Assembly: GCA_029747585.1 (NCBI GenBank)
Contig: JAPEVF010000349.1
Location: 1-46,370 of the forward strand
Length of the DNA: 46,370 nucleotides
DNA from: Pleurotus djamor
Taxonomy: Eukaryota; Basidiomycota; Agaricomycetes; Agaricales; Pleurotaceae
Direction of reading: 5' to 3'
The translations under genes and the position numbers were made by a program. The notes below the pieces were generated by a model. It was not told the DNA's origin. It ran no database searches and saw nothing but the letters and a program-made list of their open reading frames with translations. Numbering within the stretch: the first letter of the stretch is position 1; every line of letters starts with the position of its first letter. Positions 33,192 to 44,068 of the stretch are shown here, piece by piece.

Positions 33192-35316
33192 GCTAGTAAA
33201 CATTGATGAAGCAGTCTAGTGTTCAACATTTAGCAGCAAGGAATGAATTTGTCAACTTATTGCCAGCTAGATCATAAACATGTCTATAGGTACATATTAA
33301 CAAGATGACAGAAAGGATTCAAATTACCAAGGAACCATTTCTTTCCCTTAGTAACATCTGAGCAATAGTGAATTAACCTGGATCAAGTAGCATAGTTAAC
33401 TACCAATTAGCAAGGATTGAAGTGTAGATTCTGAATTAACAGTGGGACAGGAAGATGTTGATAAGTTATTAGCAACTGTTTCAATTTCATACTTGCAAAC
33501 TTAGGTATGTTAACTGGCATACAGCAATATAGTTAATCTCTTTGCGCCTATCATATTGATCTTTTTACTACAGCCACTGATAATATTAACAACCCATTAG
33601 CTACAATGTCAACTTAGACACAGCAACTGCTTATTTCCAGATGTAATAGTAATAGTTGAACAGGTACATAGTTGATTTTATGATAGGAAACCAATCAATT
33701 CCCATATTGCAGTTGCCATTCATGTTAACAGATAAGAAGCAACAATGTTAACTGACCCACAGCAATGTTATATAGATATGTGTGCTGTTAATAGTGCCAC
33801 ATCAAGAAAGTTAATATATTCACAGCAAAGAAATCAACTTTTGTATTGCAAGTATGAAGTATGTTAACCAAAATGTTACAACAATGTTAACTTCATCACA
33901 GCAACAAGAGTATAGAAAATATCTTATTGGGAACACTGAGTTGTACTTCAGATAATTTCAATATTAGATTAGCTATGAAAGGAGTATATAACAGCTACCT
34001 CTTGTTAGCTAATACTTATCACTCTTATACTTTCTTATACCTTAATTAGCCATCAATAGTATTCTTTTGATGCTTATTCTTTTCATGCTTCAAGCATGCC
34101 CATCACTTACTGCAGAAAGTGAGTATACAATTGTCATGAAAAGCCATTTAACTGTAATGACATGGATACAGTTATATACATGGTACTAATGATATCCCTC
34201 TAATTGATATATATCAGATACACTTTCTATGATTATGAGTAGGATGTGTATATATTATCATATTTGTTTAGGACATTTATGTGAAAGAGATGAAACTATG
34301 GCAGTTGCTCATTCAATATTCTTTAGCAAAGATATAAAAGAACTTACAAAGAATTGGATTCCTATCATATTCATCTGGAATGTAAAGCTAGAAGTATGAG
34401 CCATTCACCCTAATAAGCCAATATGAGAATGAGGATTCAGAAGTATATTACTCATTATACCAGATCAAGTAAGTGGTAAAAGCAACCTATTTGGCAAAAT
34501 GTCCAAAGTAATTTCAACTTTTCTCAATAACTAGAGATGCTCCTAGGCTTCTCTCTTCACTCAGTAGATTGGAATTTATAGATCTACTAAATTTCCAGAT
34601 TTTGTATTTTCCCACGGTCAATAATTAATTCCCATGGTTAATAATGACCCTGATATGGCTAACCAAAGTTCTGTGAATAATCATTGTTGCTGTAAATAAA
34701 TCAACCTTATTGCTGTTTCAATGTCAACATATCTCTTAGCTGCAATTAGGATGTTGATTTTCTGCTGATTTACTAATGAACTACATTGCTCTTGCCTTGT
34801 TAACAGTGGTTAACAGTGCATCCGCAAGTAAATATCTGCTGTATCTTAGTTCACATTGTTGCTGTTTATATGTTAACAGGCATAAAATTTGCAGTGAGGA
34901 TGTTCATTGTTTTCTTGTTAATAAATTAACTTCACTCCTGTTTCGCTGTTAACAGTGGACTTCCACCTAAGTAATGGCTGTTATACCGTTAATATTATTG
35001 CTGATCATTTGTTAACAAAATTCTTCTCTGCAACCAAGATGTTGAATTAGCTGCTGATAAGTATTAAACATGTTCTTGTCAAAGTGTTAAATCATTCTTT
35101 ATACTTGCTTTCCTGTTGTCAACCCTACTGCTAGAGGATGGTTCATTTCTTGGTGCTTCATTGTTGACAATGATTGTTTGGTGATTCATATCCTTCCTGT
35201 TATCAAATCAATTCATTCCTATAAAAGTGTTGACTATTTAGCTGGGGGTAAATAAACAAATCCACCTCTTGCTTCTATATTTTCAACAAAAAGCTGCTAG
35301 GCAGTTGTTAACTGAT

Positions 35317-35416
35317 TTGCTGCTCTTATGTTGATACAGCAGCTTGCTGTCAAAAATCAACATCGGATGTACAGCAAGCCCTGTATTACTGTTGATTGAA
35401 ATAGCAGGGATTACTG
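35317..35416 (-). repeat. Right terminal inverted repeat (100 bp)
   Basis: Reverse complement of the left TIR, ending GGGATTACTG on the plus strand. The oxygenase fragment reads directly into it. Confidence 0.88.
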
Positions 35417-36140
35417 GTGTGTTGGAATGGTCTACACTTGCGGACGGGACGAGAATCGTGTAGCCTGGTGGAAATTCAATGACAAGCCCGAAGTCCCAGA
35501 GGACCATGTGTCCACCTTTTCGGTGGTCGTAATTACCCAAAGCGGTGACAGCACACCAGCCCCAGGCAAGGTTACACACGTCCCGATGCTTTTCACAAAC
35601 AGTTTGAGGGCCGAAGTTCACCGTGAGGGATGCAAAGTCACTGTTTTTGAAGTTACGTTTCAGGCGCGGATTGTGTGCCACGACGGCGTCGAGAGTTGAA
35701 CGATAGTATCGGCCCAGGTCGGGTGCATGAGTGTGTAAGAAGGAGCTCTGGAGCTCAGCCAGATGACGAATGGAAGGGTCCCTGATGAGAGCGCCTAGAG
35801 CGGTCTGATTCTTCTTTGTAGTAGAAGTTCGCCCAGTGGGTGCACAGCTACCTGGACCGCGTGTAATCCCAATGGCCAGTGCAGGGAAGGAACCACGCCG
35901 GTGGTCGATATCATCCTTTTCGAATGTACAAAGATCGCGCGCTTGGCGTATCGCACTTGTGCTACGTTGGATGGTGGCACCCCAATCGCATGGCACTGAC
36001 CCTTGGGGGCCCGGTGCGACAACAGCGATGACACGTCGGCGATTGTCAAGGAGAAGGATGGCTCCACTGATAGGTTGTATTGAGCCAACTATTACACATC
36101 GTTCGAAAGGAGAGACACTGACCCAGACGCTGCGGCACGA
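35417..36140 (-). pseudogene. TET/JBP-like 2-oxoglutarate oxygenase fragment, 3'-truncated
   Basis: Fe(II)/2OG dioxygenase of the fungal TET/JBP-like group; in fungi such genes have been linked to KDZ transposons and to 5-methylcytosine oxidation. Visible: FERCVIVGSIQPISGAILLL, DNRRRVIAVVAPGP, the core VNFGPQTVCEKHRDVCNLAW with the HxD iron ligands (HRD), GWCAVTALGNYDHRKGGHMV, LWDFGLVIEFPPGYTILVPS and SVDHSNT with the distal iron-binding His. Immediately after HSNT the frame runs into the inverted repeat of the 2.3-kb element, so the 2-oxoglutarate-binding Arg and the rest of the domain are lost. The 5' end is also uncertain: an in-frame stop at 36141-36143 marks the limit of the visible exon. 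Non-functional as an enzyme. Confidence 0.75.
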
Positions 36141-36940
36141 TCACTGCGCAACAAGCGAAAATGAGGCGGCAATTGGCTGGATGATGTCTCGGACTCGCGT
36201 GACCGTGAAGCTGTCCAAGCCGTACTTACGTGGGGGAAGGTCGAAAAATCGCAGGTAGGAAGGTTTATAATAGCGGCCTCTTTGACACGGCGCGGTTGAC
36301 TTGCCAAGGTCGGCAGCACCGGATCGTCTAAATCATTGCGGTCACGGTCTAGAAAGAGAGGTAAGGTGGTAGTATCCTAGTGATATATAGTTTAGTCCAC
36401 CGGTAGGCCCGATGAGCGTTGAAAGCGACGAACCTGGCTGCTTTTTTCGTTTGAGTCAGTGCCGCGACCACAGTAGCTTTCGAGTGAAGCCAAGTCTACT
36501 GAAACGGTCACGTGGTTTGTAACCTCCCTTGCGGAAAGTCCGCCCCCTGTTGAGAGTCAGTATCAGTAGTCGGGCGACAAATGCACGGTGTATCACTTCG
36601 TGGTCGAGATGGTTGAATTCCATGGAGGGTGGGAGCAGGAGTAGCATAGGCTAGACAAACAGAGGTTGAGAAGTTTATCCTAAGCTAGAGATGAGGATGA
36701 AAGGAGTACACAGGCAGGCGTGAATGCTTGGGTCGGTGAGTCCATCGACAGCGCGGCGCTTGGGGAGTCGGCTCTGGGAGCAGGCTACTTTTGGAGCATT
36801 AGGTGAGCGTGCATGGATGACGCAGTAGTCTGCCACACCTTGATCAGAAGAACAAGAACGCGACCGTTTACACATTTGCTTTGAGACTGGCGTCAAGGTC
36901 CAAGGAGAGGAAAAATTTATCACAAAAGGTTATTACATAA
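36141..36940. other. Region between oxygenase fragment and AT-hook gene
   Basis: May contain upstream exons of the oxygenase fragment (a GTAAGT donor lies near 36226 on the minus strand), but no frame-consistent extension was found. The rest shows no recognised feature. Confidence 0.35.
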
Positions 36941-37700
36941 TCAATCAACGTAGGTCTGATATACGAGATGACGTAACTGGTACGCTTTGCCCAACTCCCA
37001 GTGCCCGCGCATTGCATGACACAGTACATCTTCAACTCCGATGATGGCTCTTTGGACAGCCCGTTGAACATAGGATACCGCCCTCAAGTCTGGACCTACT
37101 CCATCCAGCCGCAATACGGCGGCATGACAGCGTTCGACACTCAAGTCGAGACTTCCCAGTTCGAGTAAGGCGGCCTCAAAGGAGTCGCACGAGCCAACAG
37201 TACCCGTGAGATACTCCTGGCAGAGGTTTTCTATGTAGTTGCAAACTGTGCCATTCTTTACTTTCTTGAATCGTTCGTTGACTCCCTTCAGGTGCGCCAT
37301 CCACTCGGGCACCGTTGTAGGATCCAGCCTGTGCGGAGGTTCAGCAAACGCGCGACCGCGATGGAAGCACCACCATGCGAGAACTACTTACAAGGGGGCA
37401 TCGTCTGCTGCTGCTGCACCAGCCTCGCCCCTTTTCCTGAGACTGGAGGTCAGTCTACACCCTGCGAGTGAGTCTATCATATATGGAGTTTGCTCACCTC
37501 TCCTTTTCGTGTCGATACCGCACGGTTCTACGGGTATTCACGAGCAGCCTTCGCCTATTTCGAGTTCACCAATCAGGAAGTGCTACGATGCAATATAACT
37601 GAACTTACTTCTCATAGCTGCGATTACTCTTGGCCCTGTTAGCCATCTGCTGCTCTTCTGGAGAGTGATAGAGTCTGGGGCGTCCACGTCCACGAGCCAT
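36941..37700 (-). CDS. Small AT-hook/basic-region protein of a dispersed Agaricomycete family
   Basis: Four exons join in frame. Start MARGRGRPRLYHSPEEQQMA at 37700: RGRGRPR is an AT-hook core. It continues NRAKSNRSYEKRRLLVNTRR then RYRHEKER, a lysine/arginine helix. A short alanine-rich linker (EAGAAAADDAPL) leads to the C-terminal helical domain VPEWMAHLKGVNERFKKVKN, GTVCNYIENLCQEYLTGTVG, LELGSLDLSVERCHAAVLRL and GVEDVLCHAMRGHWELGKAY, stop after LVYQTYVD. The layout (YHSPEE...KANRAKS...YxK basic stretch plus C-terminal helices) recurs in large numbers in some Agaricomycete genomes. It probably binds DNA, but its role is unknown; the setting suggests a repeat-associated gene. The frame is intact. 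Confidence 0.7.
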
Positions 37701-37955
37701 GAAAGATGGGGAAGGGGCGAGGGGTTTGGAAGCCTACGATTCAGCGCCGAATTCTTCAGTTGATTTTTGCCCCCTTATCTCATTATGCTGATCTTTTTTT
37801 CTGCTTCTCGGTGATCTGCGGTGTTCGAGAGACAAATCCATTCCTCATCAGATGTATACAGTGAAGGTTTCATGGTGACATCCACTTCGAATGCTTCTGA
37901 AGCTTATCGGAAGAAATCTGAAGAGTGTAGTTGAAAAATTGGACGTGCGAAATTG

Positions 37956-38801
37956 TCAACATGTACGTATGTATGTCATTTGCATTGGAGGGGGAGTTTC
38001 CTGTATGCTTATCAGCGGACATCGTCGCTCTTTGAAGGGGTGCATGCGGAACAATACATTGTCGACATGAAGCGTGAAACGGCACAAGAGGAATATACAT
38101 GTAGGCATGACACGCTACCCGAGATGTATCAGTTCCAGTGGGGCTCAGCAAAGCTGGTCGTATCACTTACGATCTTAATCAGGCTGCTGGCGGTACCATT
38201 ATCGTGTAGTTCGTCCTCGAACAGCGGTATCTCTGCGTAGAAGAGGATTGGATCTGGCCGTGTAAGTTCGGCGATCGGTATGGCTTTTGCAGGATCTTCA
38301 ATGTCTGCTACGTCCCATGGGTCTGTATCCTGAGATAAACAGTGCCCCGAGTAGGTAGTCGTGTAAGTCCAGTCGTATGGTTTCGTTGCGACTGTCTTTG
38401 GCATCGGATGGGCCGATGTCGGGCTAGTCCTGGTGTGCTGTCTTAGATCATTGCTTCAATGAGATGCGAATACCATACCTACTTTTCAACCATTCATCTG
38501 CGTACCCTACTTTCACACCTCCGTCACCTGGTTGGAGTTCGCCGTTGCGCACGCCTTTCAGACAGTGCTCAGCATCGAATCTGTACTTCCAACCAGATTT
38601 TCGGTGCTCTAGTTCGAGATAGTTACTTCCGAAGGTCATTTCTGGAAGAGGTATCCCTAGAGAGGCTTGCAGAGCATCGAGTTCGACGGCATTGGAGATT
38701 GGATTGGTTGACGCTGTGATGAACCAGTCAAAGATCTCAATTGACCGAGTATTAGGCGATTCAGAGAGTTTGTGCTCTGGGACTGCGACAGCCTCTGCCA
38801 T
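37956..38801 (-). CDS. tip41: TIP41-like protein (TOR/PP2A pathway), C-terminally abbreviated
   Basis: TIP41 binds Tap42/PP2A-type phosphatase modules and acts in TOR signalling. Exons 38801-38479, 38423-38171 and 38114-37956 give about 244 aa. Conserved blocks: SIEIFDWFITASTNPISNAV, LDALQASLGIPLPEMTFGSN, LELEHRKSGWKYRFDAEHCL, KGVRNGELQPGDGGVKVGYA, MPKTVATKPYDWTYTTTYSG, LTRPDPILFYAEIPLFEDEL and RVMPTCIFLLCRFTLHVDNV then LFRMH. The family normally continues with a D-T-R block and further residues; here it changes at 38039 to unrelated PFKERRCPLISIQETPPP and stops at TGA 37956-37958. The start was chosen as MAEAVAVPEHKLS. Divergently paired with the dynein gene. Confidence 0.83.
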
Positions 38802-38959
38802 CAGGACGTCGTTGTATGACGATGGAATTGGAAGTCGAGGTTGGTAGGCCACAGCTGTCAGTGATAACGTGAAAGCAGAGGCAATCAAATTTGCACCAAG
38901 TCAGCCAAGTTTGGGACTCCGTGGCTGCAAAAGTATAACGACCACTTCGCTTCACTCTC
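38802..38959. promoter_or_regulatory. 158-bp divergent promoter region (TIP41 / dynein LIC)
   Basis: The two start codons face away from each other with 158 bp between them, so 5' UTRs and core promoter elements must be shared or overlapping. No individual element is claimed. A short upstream exon of the TIP41 gene could also lie here. Confidence 0.5.
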
Positions 38960-40833
38960 ATGGACGACAATTCACGTCCCTCATCGCCAGAGGCTCCCCC
39001 GCAGGACCTTTGGCTCTCAATCTTGGACTCGGTCTCCTCGTCGCGCTCGATACCCTCAAAACAAATTCTGCTTCTGGGCCAACCGTCGTCAGGAAAATCT
39101 GCTCTTGCGTCGGCGCTCCTGCAGAAACCGCCATTAGAGGAACAAAAGGATGCGCGTCGCTCAGACTTTGCCCTGGGCTATGACTACGCAGACGTTCGAG
39201 ACGATGCGGACGAAGGTTGGTCTTCACTGTGATCTGGCGAAGTCGAGCATCTCATTCGCGTTGCAGATACCATAGCGCGACTGTCGGTGTATACTGTGCC
39301 TTCAGCAAATCCTGCCTACATGTCCCTTCTTCCACATTTCCTACCCCCAAGAACTTCCCTGCAACACACATTAGTTATCATCGCCCTGGACTGGACTCGG
39401 CCTTGGACTTTTATCGACGAATTACATGTTTGGCTACAGTGGGTGGAGGAATGGGCAAAGGGAGATGGGTCGCGAGAAGTAGTCATTGCACGCGAGGAGA
39501 ATCGCGAACGACGTGCGTACAATCATTTTCTACCCTTGTGTCCTAAGTTTCCAAGCAACCTAGGCAGTTCAATCTCACTTGCAGCATTATACGGAGCCGA
39601 CTACGGATCCGTTGCCTGCTAGTACTTCAGTACCTGGGACGGTTTTACCACTTGCTCCTGGTACATTTACGCACAACCTCGCTGGAATTCCAATTATCGT
39701 CACTTGCACGAAGGCGGACTTGATCGATGAAGGTACGGACCCTATGGCGGGTGGTGCTGGTATGAGTGGAATGGTGAAAGGCAAAGGTGGGGAATGGGAA
39801 GAACGGACGGACGGTTTGATGCAAGTCCTTCGAACGATTTGCTTGAAATGTACGGCACGTTTATCCTCGCTGGGACTTGTACTGACCCTTTGCTGCTGTA
39901 GACGGTGCTGGTGTCTTCTACACGACCCTTCTCCCAGAAACCCTACAGGTTCTTCGACAATACGCCCTCCATCTGCTGTTCATACCTCCTGCACCTGCTC
40001 CGGGATTAACAAACGGGGCTGATATTATTGCACCCCTCCGCCACCCATTTCCATTCCCTCATCGACCAAATACTCTCGACCGTGATCACATTGTCATACC
40101 CGCAGGCTGGGATAGTTGGGGTAAGATACAAGTGATGAGGGATGGGTTTGATCCAAAGATGTGGGGCGAGGCTTGGGAGCAAGACTTGGAAGGAGAGGAG
40201 GCGCAGTCGAGTTCTAGTGCTAAGAAGATGTTTAGTCTTCTTGTACCAGACCAGGGCAAGAAGGTGCGTGTATACATTTTAACGTCCTCCGCCACCTTTA
40301 CTGAGGTGATTTTCTACGCAAAGCCGACACCACTACCGCCATTCAATAGCCCTATGTCTGAGCAAACGTTTTTGGCTAAGCACTATGATGAAAACGCGAA
40401 ACGTGCTGATCGCGATCCTCGTGGTGCTTTCCGAAATCCAACGGACATGGCTGGCGCGGCCACCGGAATAGTAGGACCCATGGGCACTAGTAGCTTTGAT
40501 CTGCCGACCGTTGAGCGTGCACTGAGCGAGATGGAGCTGTCTACCTCTCCAGCGCTCGGCGCCAGCGTGGCTGGGGAACGTCGACAAGGAAGGACCACAA
40601 CAGCGAATCGACCTGCTGGTTTAGCGGCCTTGAGTACATCTACAGCTGGTCCTGGTCGCAACACCACCTCACCTTCACCACTTAATGCATCGACGCCGAC
40701 CAGCGCCCAACTCCCCCAACACGATGTCTTGCAGAATTTCTTCCAGAGTCTTCTGAGAGACCGGCCTGGCGCAAGCCCTACCAAACCCAAACCTAACGAT
40801 GCGGTCGATGCTCTCGATGATGCATCTTCATGA
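38960..40833 (+). CDS. Cytoplasmic dynein light intermediate chain
   Basis: Component of the cytoplasmic dynein 1 motor that links the motor to cargo adaptors. Start MDDNSRPSSPEAPPQDLWLS at 38960. The G-like domain has a P-loop QILLLGQPSSGKSALASALL (residues ~36-55), FALGYDYADVRDDADE, SVYTVPSANPAYMSLLPHFL, HTLVIIALDWTRPWTFIDEL and IPIIVTCTKADLIDEG (TKAD base-recognition-like motif). It continues TLQVLRQYALHLLFIPPAPA and LDRDHIVIPAGWDSWGKIQV. The C-terminal adaptor-binding half includes FNSPMSEQTFLAKHYDENAK and the helix DVLQNFFQSLLRDRPG, then stops after DDASS at 40831-40833. About six exons with short introns. The family match is clear from domain order and the LIC-specific AGWDSWGKI and EQ.FL....Y motifs. 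Confidence 0.88.
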
Positions 40834-41125
40834 TATCAGGTTTCTAATTGGCGTTTGCACGGTATGATGTTTACTCTAATGTTTCTCGTAGTCAGTTGTC
40901 GGTACGCACGGGGGGTTAGGGTTACGGCCACCCGTTCTGATTACAATTGTTTGTCTTTCCACCTTTGTCTTCGACCACCACCTTCTCATCCATCGGCGCC
41001 AGCCAACCCTCGCCACTCCCTCCGCCAGAGCCCATCAGGCATCCCAGTGACGCCGAACTGCTCGCCTCATAGATTAGCTTACAATAAAATGGGCAAATGG
41101 TACGAGCCTCGGGACTTTGGTGTTC

Positions 41126-42550
41126 ATGTAATAAGCGTCTAAGTCCCTGAAACCATTGAATCTCCTAGGAGCCCCGAGTACCACGACGATGTGCTCACTA
41201 CGAAAATGAAGACTCTCGTGTGAGATTGCTAGCTTCTATATTGAAAGTCGCTCTTAAATTATCAATGCAGGCAGGGCGCTATCACACGGATGAAGCTGGA
41301 GAGACAGGACACGCTTATAAGCTCTGAGACGTTCGTAGCAGAGCTGGACACGGGAGACTCGTTCACGACATCCATGGTGGATATTCTTGTCCGGGTTCGT
41401 GATGCATTCTGCTACTCTGAACGCCGAGCCACTGACCTTATATTGACTTCAGGAGCTCGCCGATCGGCACAGTAGGCCCACTTCCGCTGACCGACGACTC
41501 ATATCAGATAAAACGGCCAAAAGCCTTCGGCAGCTTGGAACCTGCCCCCGACCATACCGGGACTCTACCGCTGGCGTACGACATCAAGGCCGAAGGAATG
41601 TGCACTTGACCGGCTATCTCGCTTCCCTACCAGACGAAATAGACCTGGATGACGATGAAGAAGAGTTTGAGAATATGTACATCGGCGGCATGGAAGGTTC
41701 GCGCATTAACTCAGAATTGTTTGATGCTGTTGGAGGACCTCATTTCTGGGCTTATCCAGAGTCCCGCCGGTTGGCTCGTTCCTACTCAAGCGTCATGTCT
41801 AGGTCAGACGAGACTACTCCTTTGGTCCTGCCTTCACTCCCATCCCCGCCGTCGCTCAGCAGTAGCCGATCATCGTGGCAAACAACCAACGCTCCTCCTA
41901 CAACCCTTCCCCGTCACCTACGAAGAGTGCCTGCTCGTTCTCGGACAGGTGATTTTAGTGATTTTACCAGTCGTCGTCGATCGATCCACAGAGATGCACC
42001 TTCCTATCGCTCTGAGGAAGCTACAGGCGAACATCCTCCCAATGAATCCAGCAGTACCAGAACAGGTTCCGCTACGTCTGGCGCTCGGCGATTCTTCCCC
42101 TTCAGCAGGACGCGGCGCAACGAGCCTTCGCTGACCTCGGTTCAGTCAGTGACCCCTCCTTGGCCTGACGACCTCGAGATGCTTGGATATGGGACGGTTG
42201 AATTCAATGGAACTGCCGGCCATTCTCCCCCAAGCGGAGCCTGGTTTAATATCCCTACTCCCATTGCATCGACCTCCTCCCAACACGACGGAGCCGAGTC
42301 GGACCACCTCGAAGAGGATGCACCTCCCTCGAACGTGCCGAGGCTTCGTCGTGGAACTATACGCGCACCCGAAGCCTTACTCGCTCGCCACTCGCCTCCC
42401 ATCACCCTCGTCAATCCTGTAAACGTCCGCATCTCAGCGTCGCAAACGAGCGAGACGGAGGTCAGCGAGCATCTTGCCGACGATGCAGCCACTTATCCAA
42501 CGCCCGGGTCCACGGACACTGAGATCGCCCCCTCCACCTTCCAGTCATAA
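41126..42550 (+). CDS. Serine/proline-rich protein of unknown function
   Basis: The clear coding part runs from about 41169. The best start is an ATG created by splicing: AT at 41126-41127 and G at 41169, giving MSPEYHDDVLTTKMKTL; alternatives are the internal Met of KMKTL or MKLERQDTL. Next come ITRMKLERQDTLISSETFVA, ELDTGDSFTTSMVDILVREL and LTGYLASLPDEIDLDDDEEE. The rest (about 300 residues to STFQS and TAA at 42550) is serine-, threonine-, proline- and arginine-rich, with DEIDLDDDEEEFENM, LPRHLRRVPARSRTGDFSDF and WPDDLEMLGYGTVEFNG. It looks largely disordered with phosphorylation-type S/T-P sites. No family recognised. It is intact and spliced, so probably expressed. Confidence 0.6.
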
Positions 42551-42793
42551 GGCATCTCGGAAATCGGGGTTCAACGTAATGTTGGCACTCCCGACTTGTA
42601 TCTGTGTAGTAACTTATGTTATGGATCTCTCCCCCACTACGGCCCTTGTATATATGTACCTGGTACCTCCTGGTATGGGTCGCGCTTGTATACTTTTTGA
42701 TTAGTTGCATATATGTGTTCGGTTATACATGCACAGCCACAATTTAAGCTTGGTTCGCATCCACGCCCATCCGCGTCCATTATCACTTCTCCA

Positions 42794-43982
42794 ATGATCA
42801 AGAAACGCACCAGACCGCAAACTCGCGTGCGCGAGCCATCGCCACCAAGTGAAGAGCCTGCCATAGATGAGAAGGAGAGTGGATTACCGTAAGTGCTTTA
42901 CTCAAATGCCGCATGGTTTACATAGTCTCAATGTTCGACGTCAGACTCTCAGAATTGTTGGAACTGAGAAAGCTGAGGAAGGCTAGGGAAGGTATCGACG
43001 TCGCCAAGCTACACAAAGGTGACTCCAAGAGAAGGAGGAAGCAGGTTATGCCTGAGGAGGAAGTTGGTGGCTTGCGACAAGGCGCACCGGTGGACGTCGA
43101 AGACGAAGAGTAAGTTTGGCAACGTTCTTTCGTTTCTCTCCCTCCAACACAAACGAGTCTTGCTTAGGGACGAAGCTGCAAAGGAAGCCCGTATGAGGAG
43201 AGTCGTTCGCGCGAATAACTTCACTCAACAAACTGGTGCTATTGATGTGGACAAGCATATGTGCGCGCTGCTATGTCCTTGCCAGCCTCTATCTCGAACT
43301 AAAGTATGGCATATAGGATGGCATATATTGAAGAAAACTTGAAGATACGTAGTGGTCCTCAAGACGAGGTACCGAAGAAACCCGCGGACCCCCAGGACCA
43401 ACTTTATGAAATTGTCGACCGTTGGAAGGTAGAGAAACAGAAGCCCACGCCGGACGAGGGCAGCGTCACTAATAGCATGACAATGTTGACGGCTATACCT
43501 GAAGTTGATCTCGGTATGGAGTAAGTGCCCGTCTAAGTGTTTGCCAACGATCTTTCGTCGACTAATGTGTATCCGGCAGCACTCGTCTGAAGAACATAGA
43601 GGAGACCGAAAAGGCGAAGCGTGTTGTCGCTGAAGAACGACAGGACCGCAAGAGACAGAATACTGGAGAAGAGCATCTGGTTGCTTCACGCTGTAAGCCC
43701 CTTTGTTCTTGTTTTTGTAAGCTCGCCTTGCTGACAGCGCTGGCCACAATGTAGTCTACCGACCAAACCTCAAGCAAAAATCGGATGCCGACATCATGCG
43801 TGACGCGAAGCTTGAGGCTATGGGTATGCCCACTTCAGACGAAACTCGAAAGCCACAGCATGACCGGCCGCAAATGGCCACAGATGAGATGGTGTGTCGT
43901 GTTTATTTACTGACATTTACAGTCCATTCACACTTCGTCGTAACAGGTCATGGAACGCTTCAAGAAGCGCATGCGGAAATGA
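42794..43982 (+). CDS. Tls1/C9orf78 (HCA59) family splicing-associated protein
   Basis: Homologue of the Tls1/C9orf78 family, which associates with the spliceosome (Brr2) and in fission yeast affects telomere and heterochromatin gene splicing. Start MIKKRTRPQTRVREPSPPSE at 42794. Exons continue LSELLELRKLRKAREGIDVA KL, EARMRRVVRANNFTQQTGAI, then DVDKHMMAYIEENLKIRSGP (family signature, with the second Met codon split by an intron), DQLYEIVDRWKVEKQKPTPD, NSMTMLTAIPEVDLGMDTRL, EETEKAKRVVAEERQDRKRQ, FYRPNLKQKSDADIMRDAKL and finally VMERFKKRMRK with TGA at 43980-43982. The charged helical composition and basic C-terminus fit the family. Seven or eight exons. Convergent with the protease gene, with only 86 bp between the stops. 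Confidence 0.85.
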
Positions 43983-44068
43983 TACTAATAGTCTATCGTG
44001 TATTTCATACTTATCTTTCATATGTGATACAGTCTTTAAATCAACGTCAACCCTGACGATCGAATATC

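Larger units (their letters stand above)
33092..35416. mobile_element. 2.3-kb non-autonomous DNA transposon with 100-bp TIRs
   Basis: The termini 33092-33191 and 35317-35416 are inverted repeats of 100 bp with four mismatches; both start CAGTAATCCCTGCTATTTCA inward. The interior is strongly AT-rich and has no coding frame, unlike both flanks. Subterminal regions carry many short motifs: GTTAAC/GTCAAC followed by CAGCAA on the left and the complement (TTGCTG ... GTTAAC) on the right. Such arrays are typical of transposase-binding sites in cut-and-paste elements. No matching target-site duplication is visible: the 8 bp outside the ends are CGCTACCA and GTGTTGGA. The superfamily is not resolved. 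Confidence 0.85.

Noticed and set aside
33092..35416. Target-site duplication around the TIR element
   Set aside because: The outside 8-mers (CGCTACCA and GTGTTGGA) do not match, nor do shorter lengths, so none is claimed.
40914..40926. Single TTAGGGTTA, resembling a telomere repeat
   Set aside because: Only one and a half units, in an ordinary intergenic position; no array.
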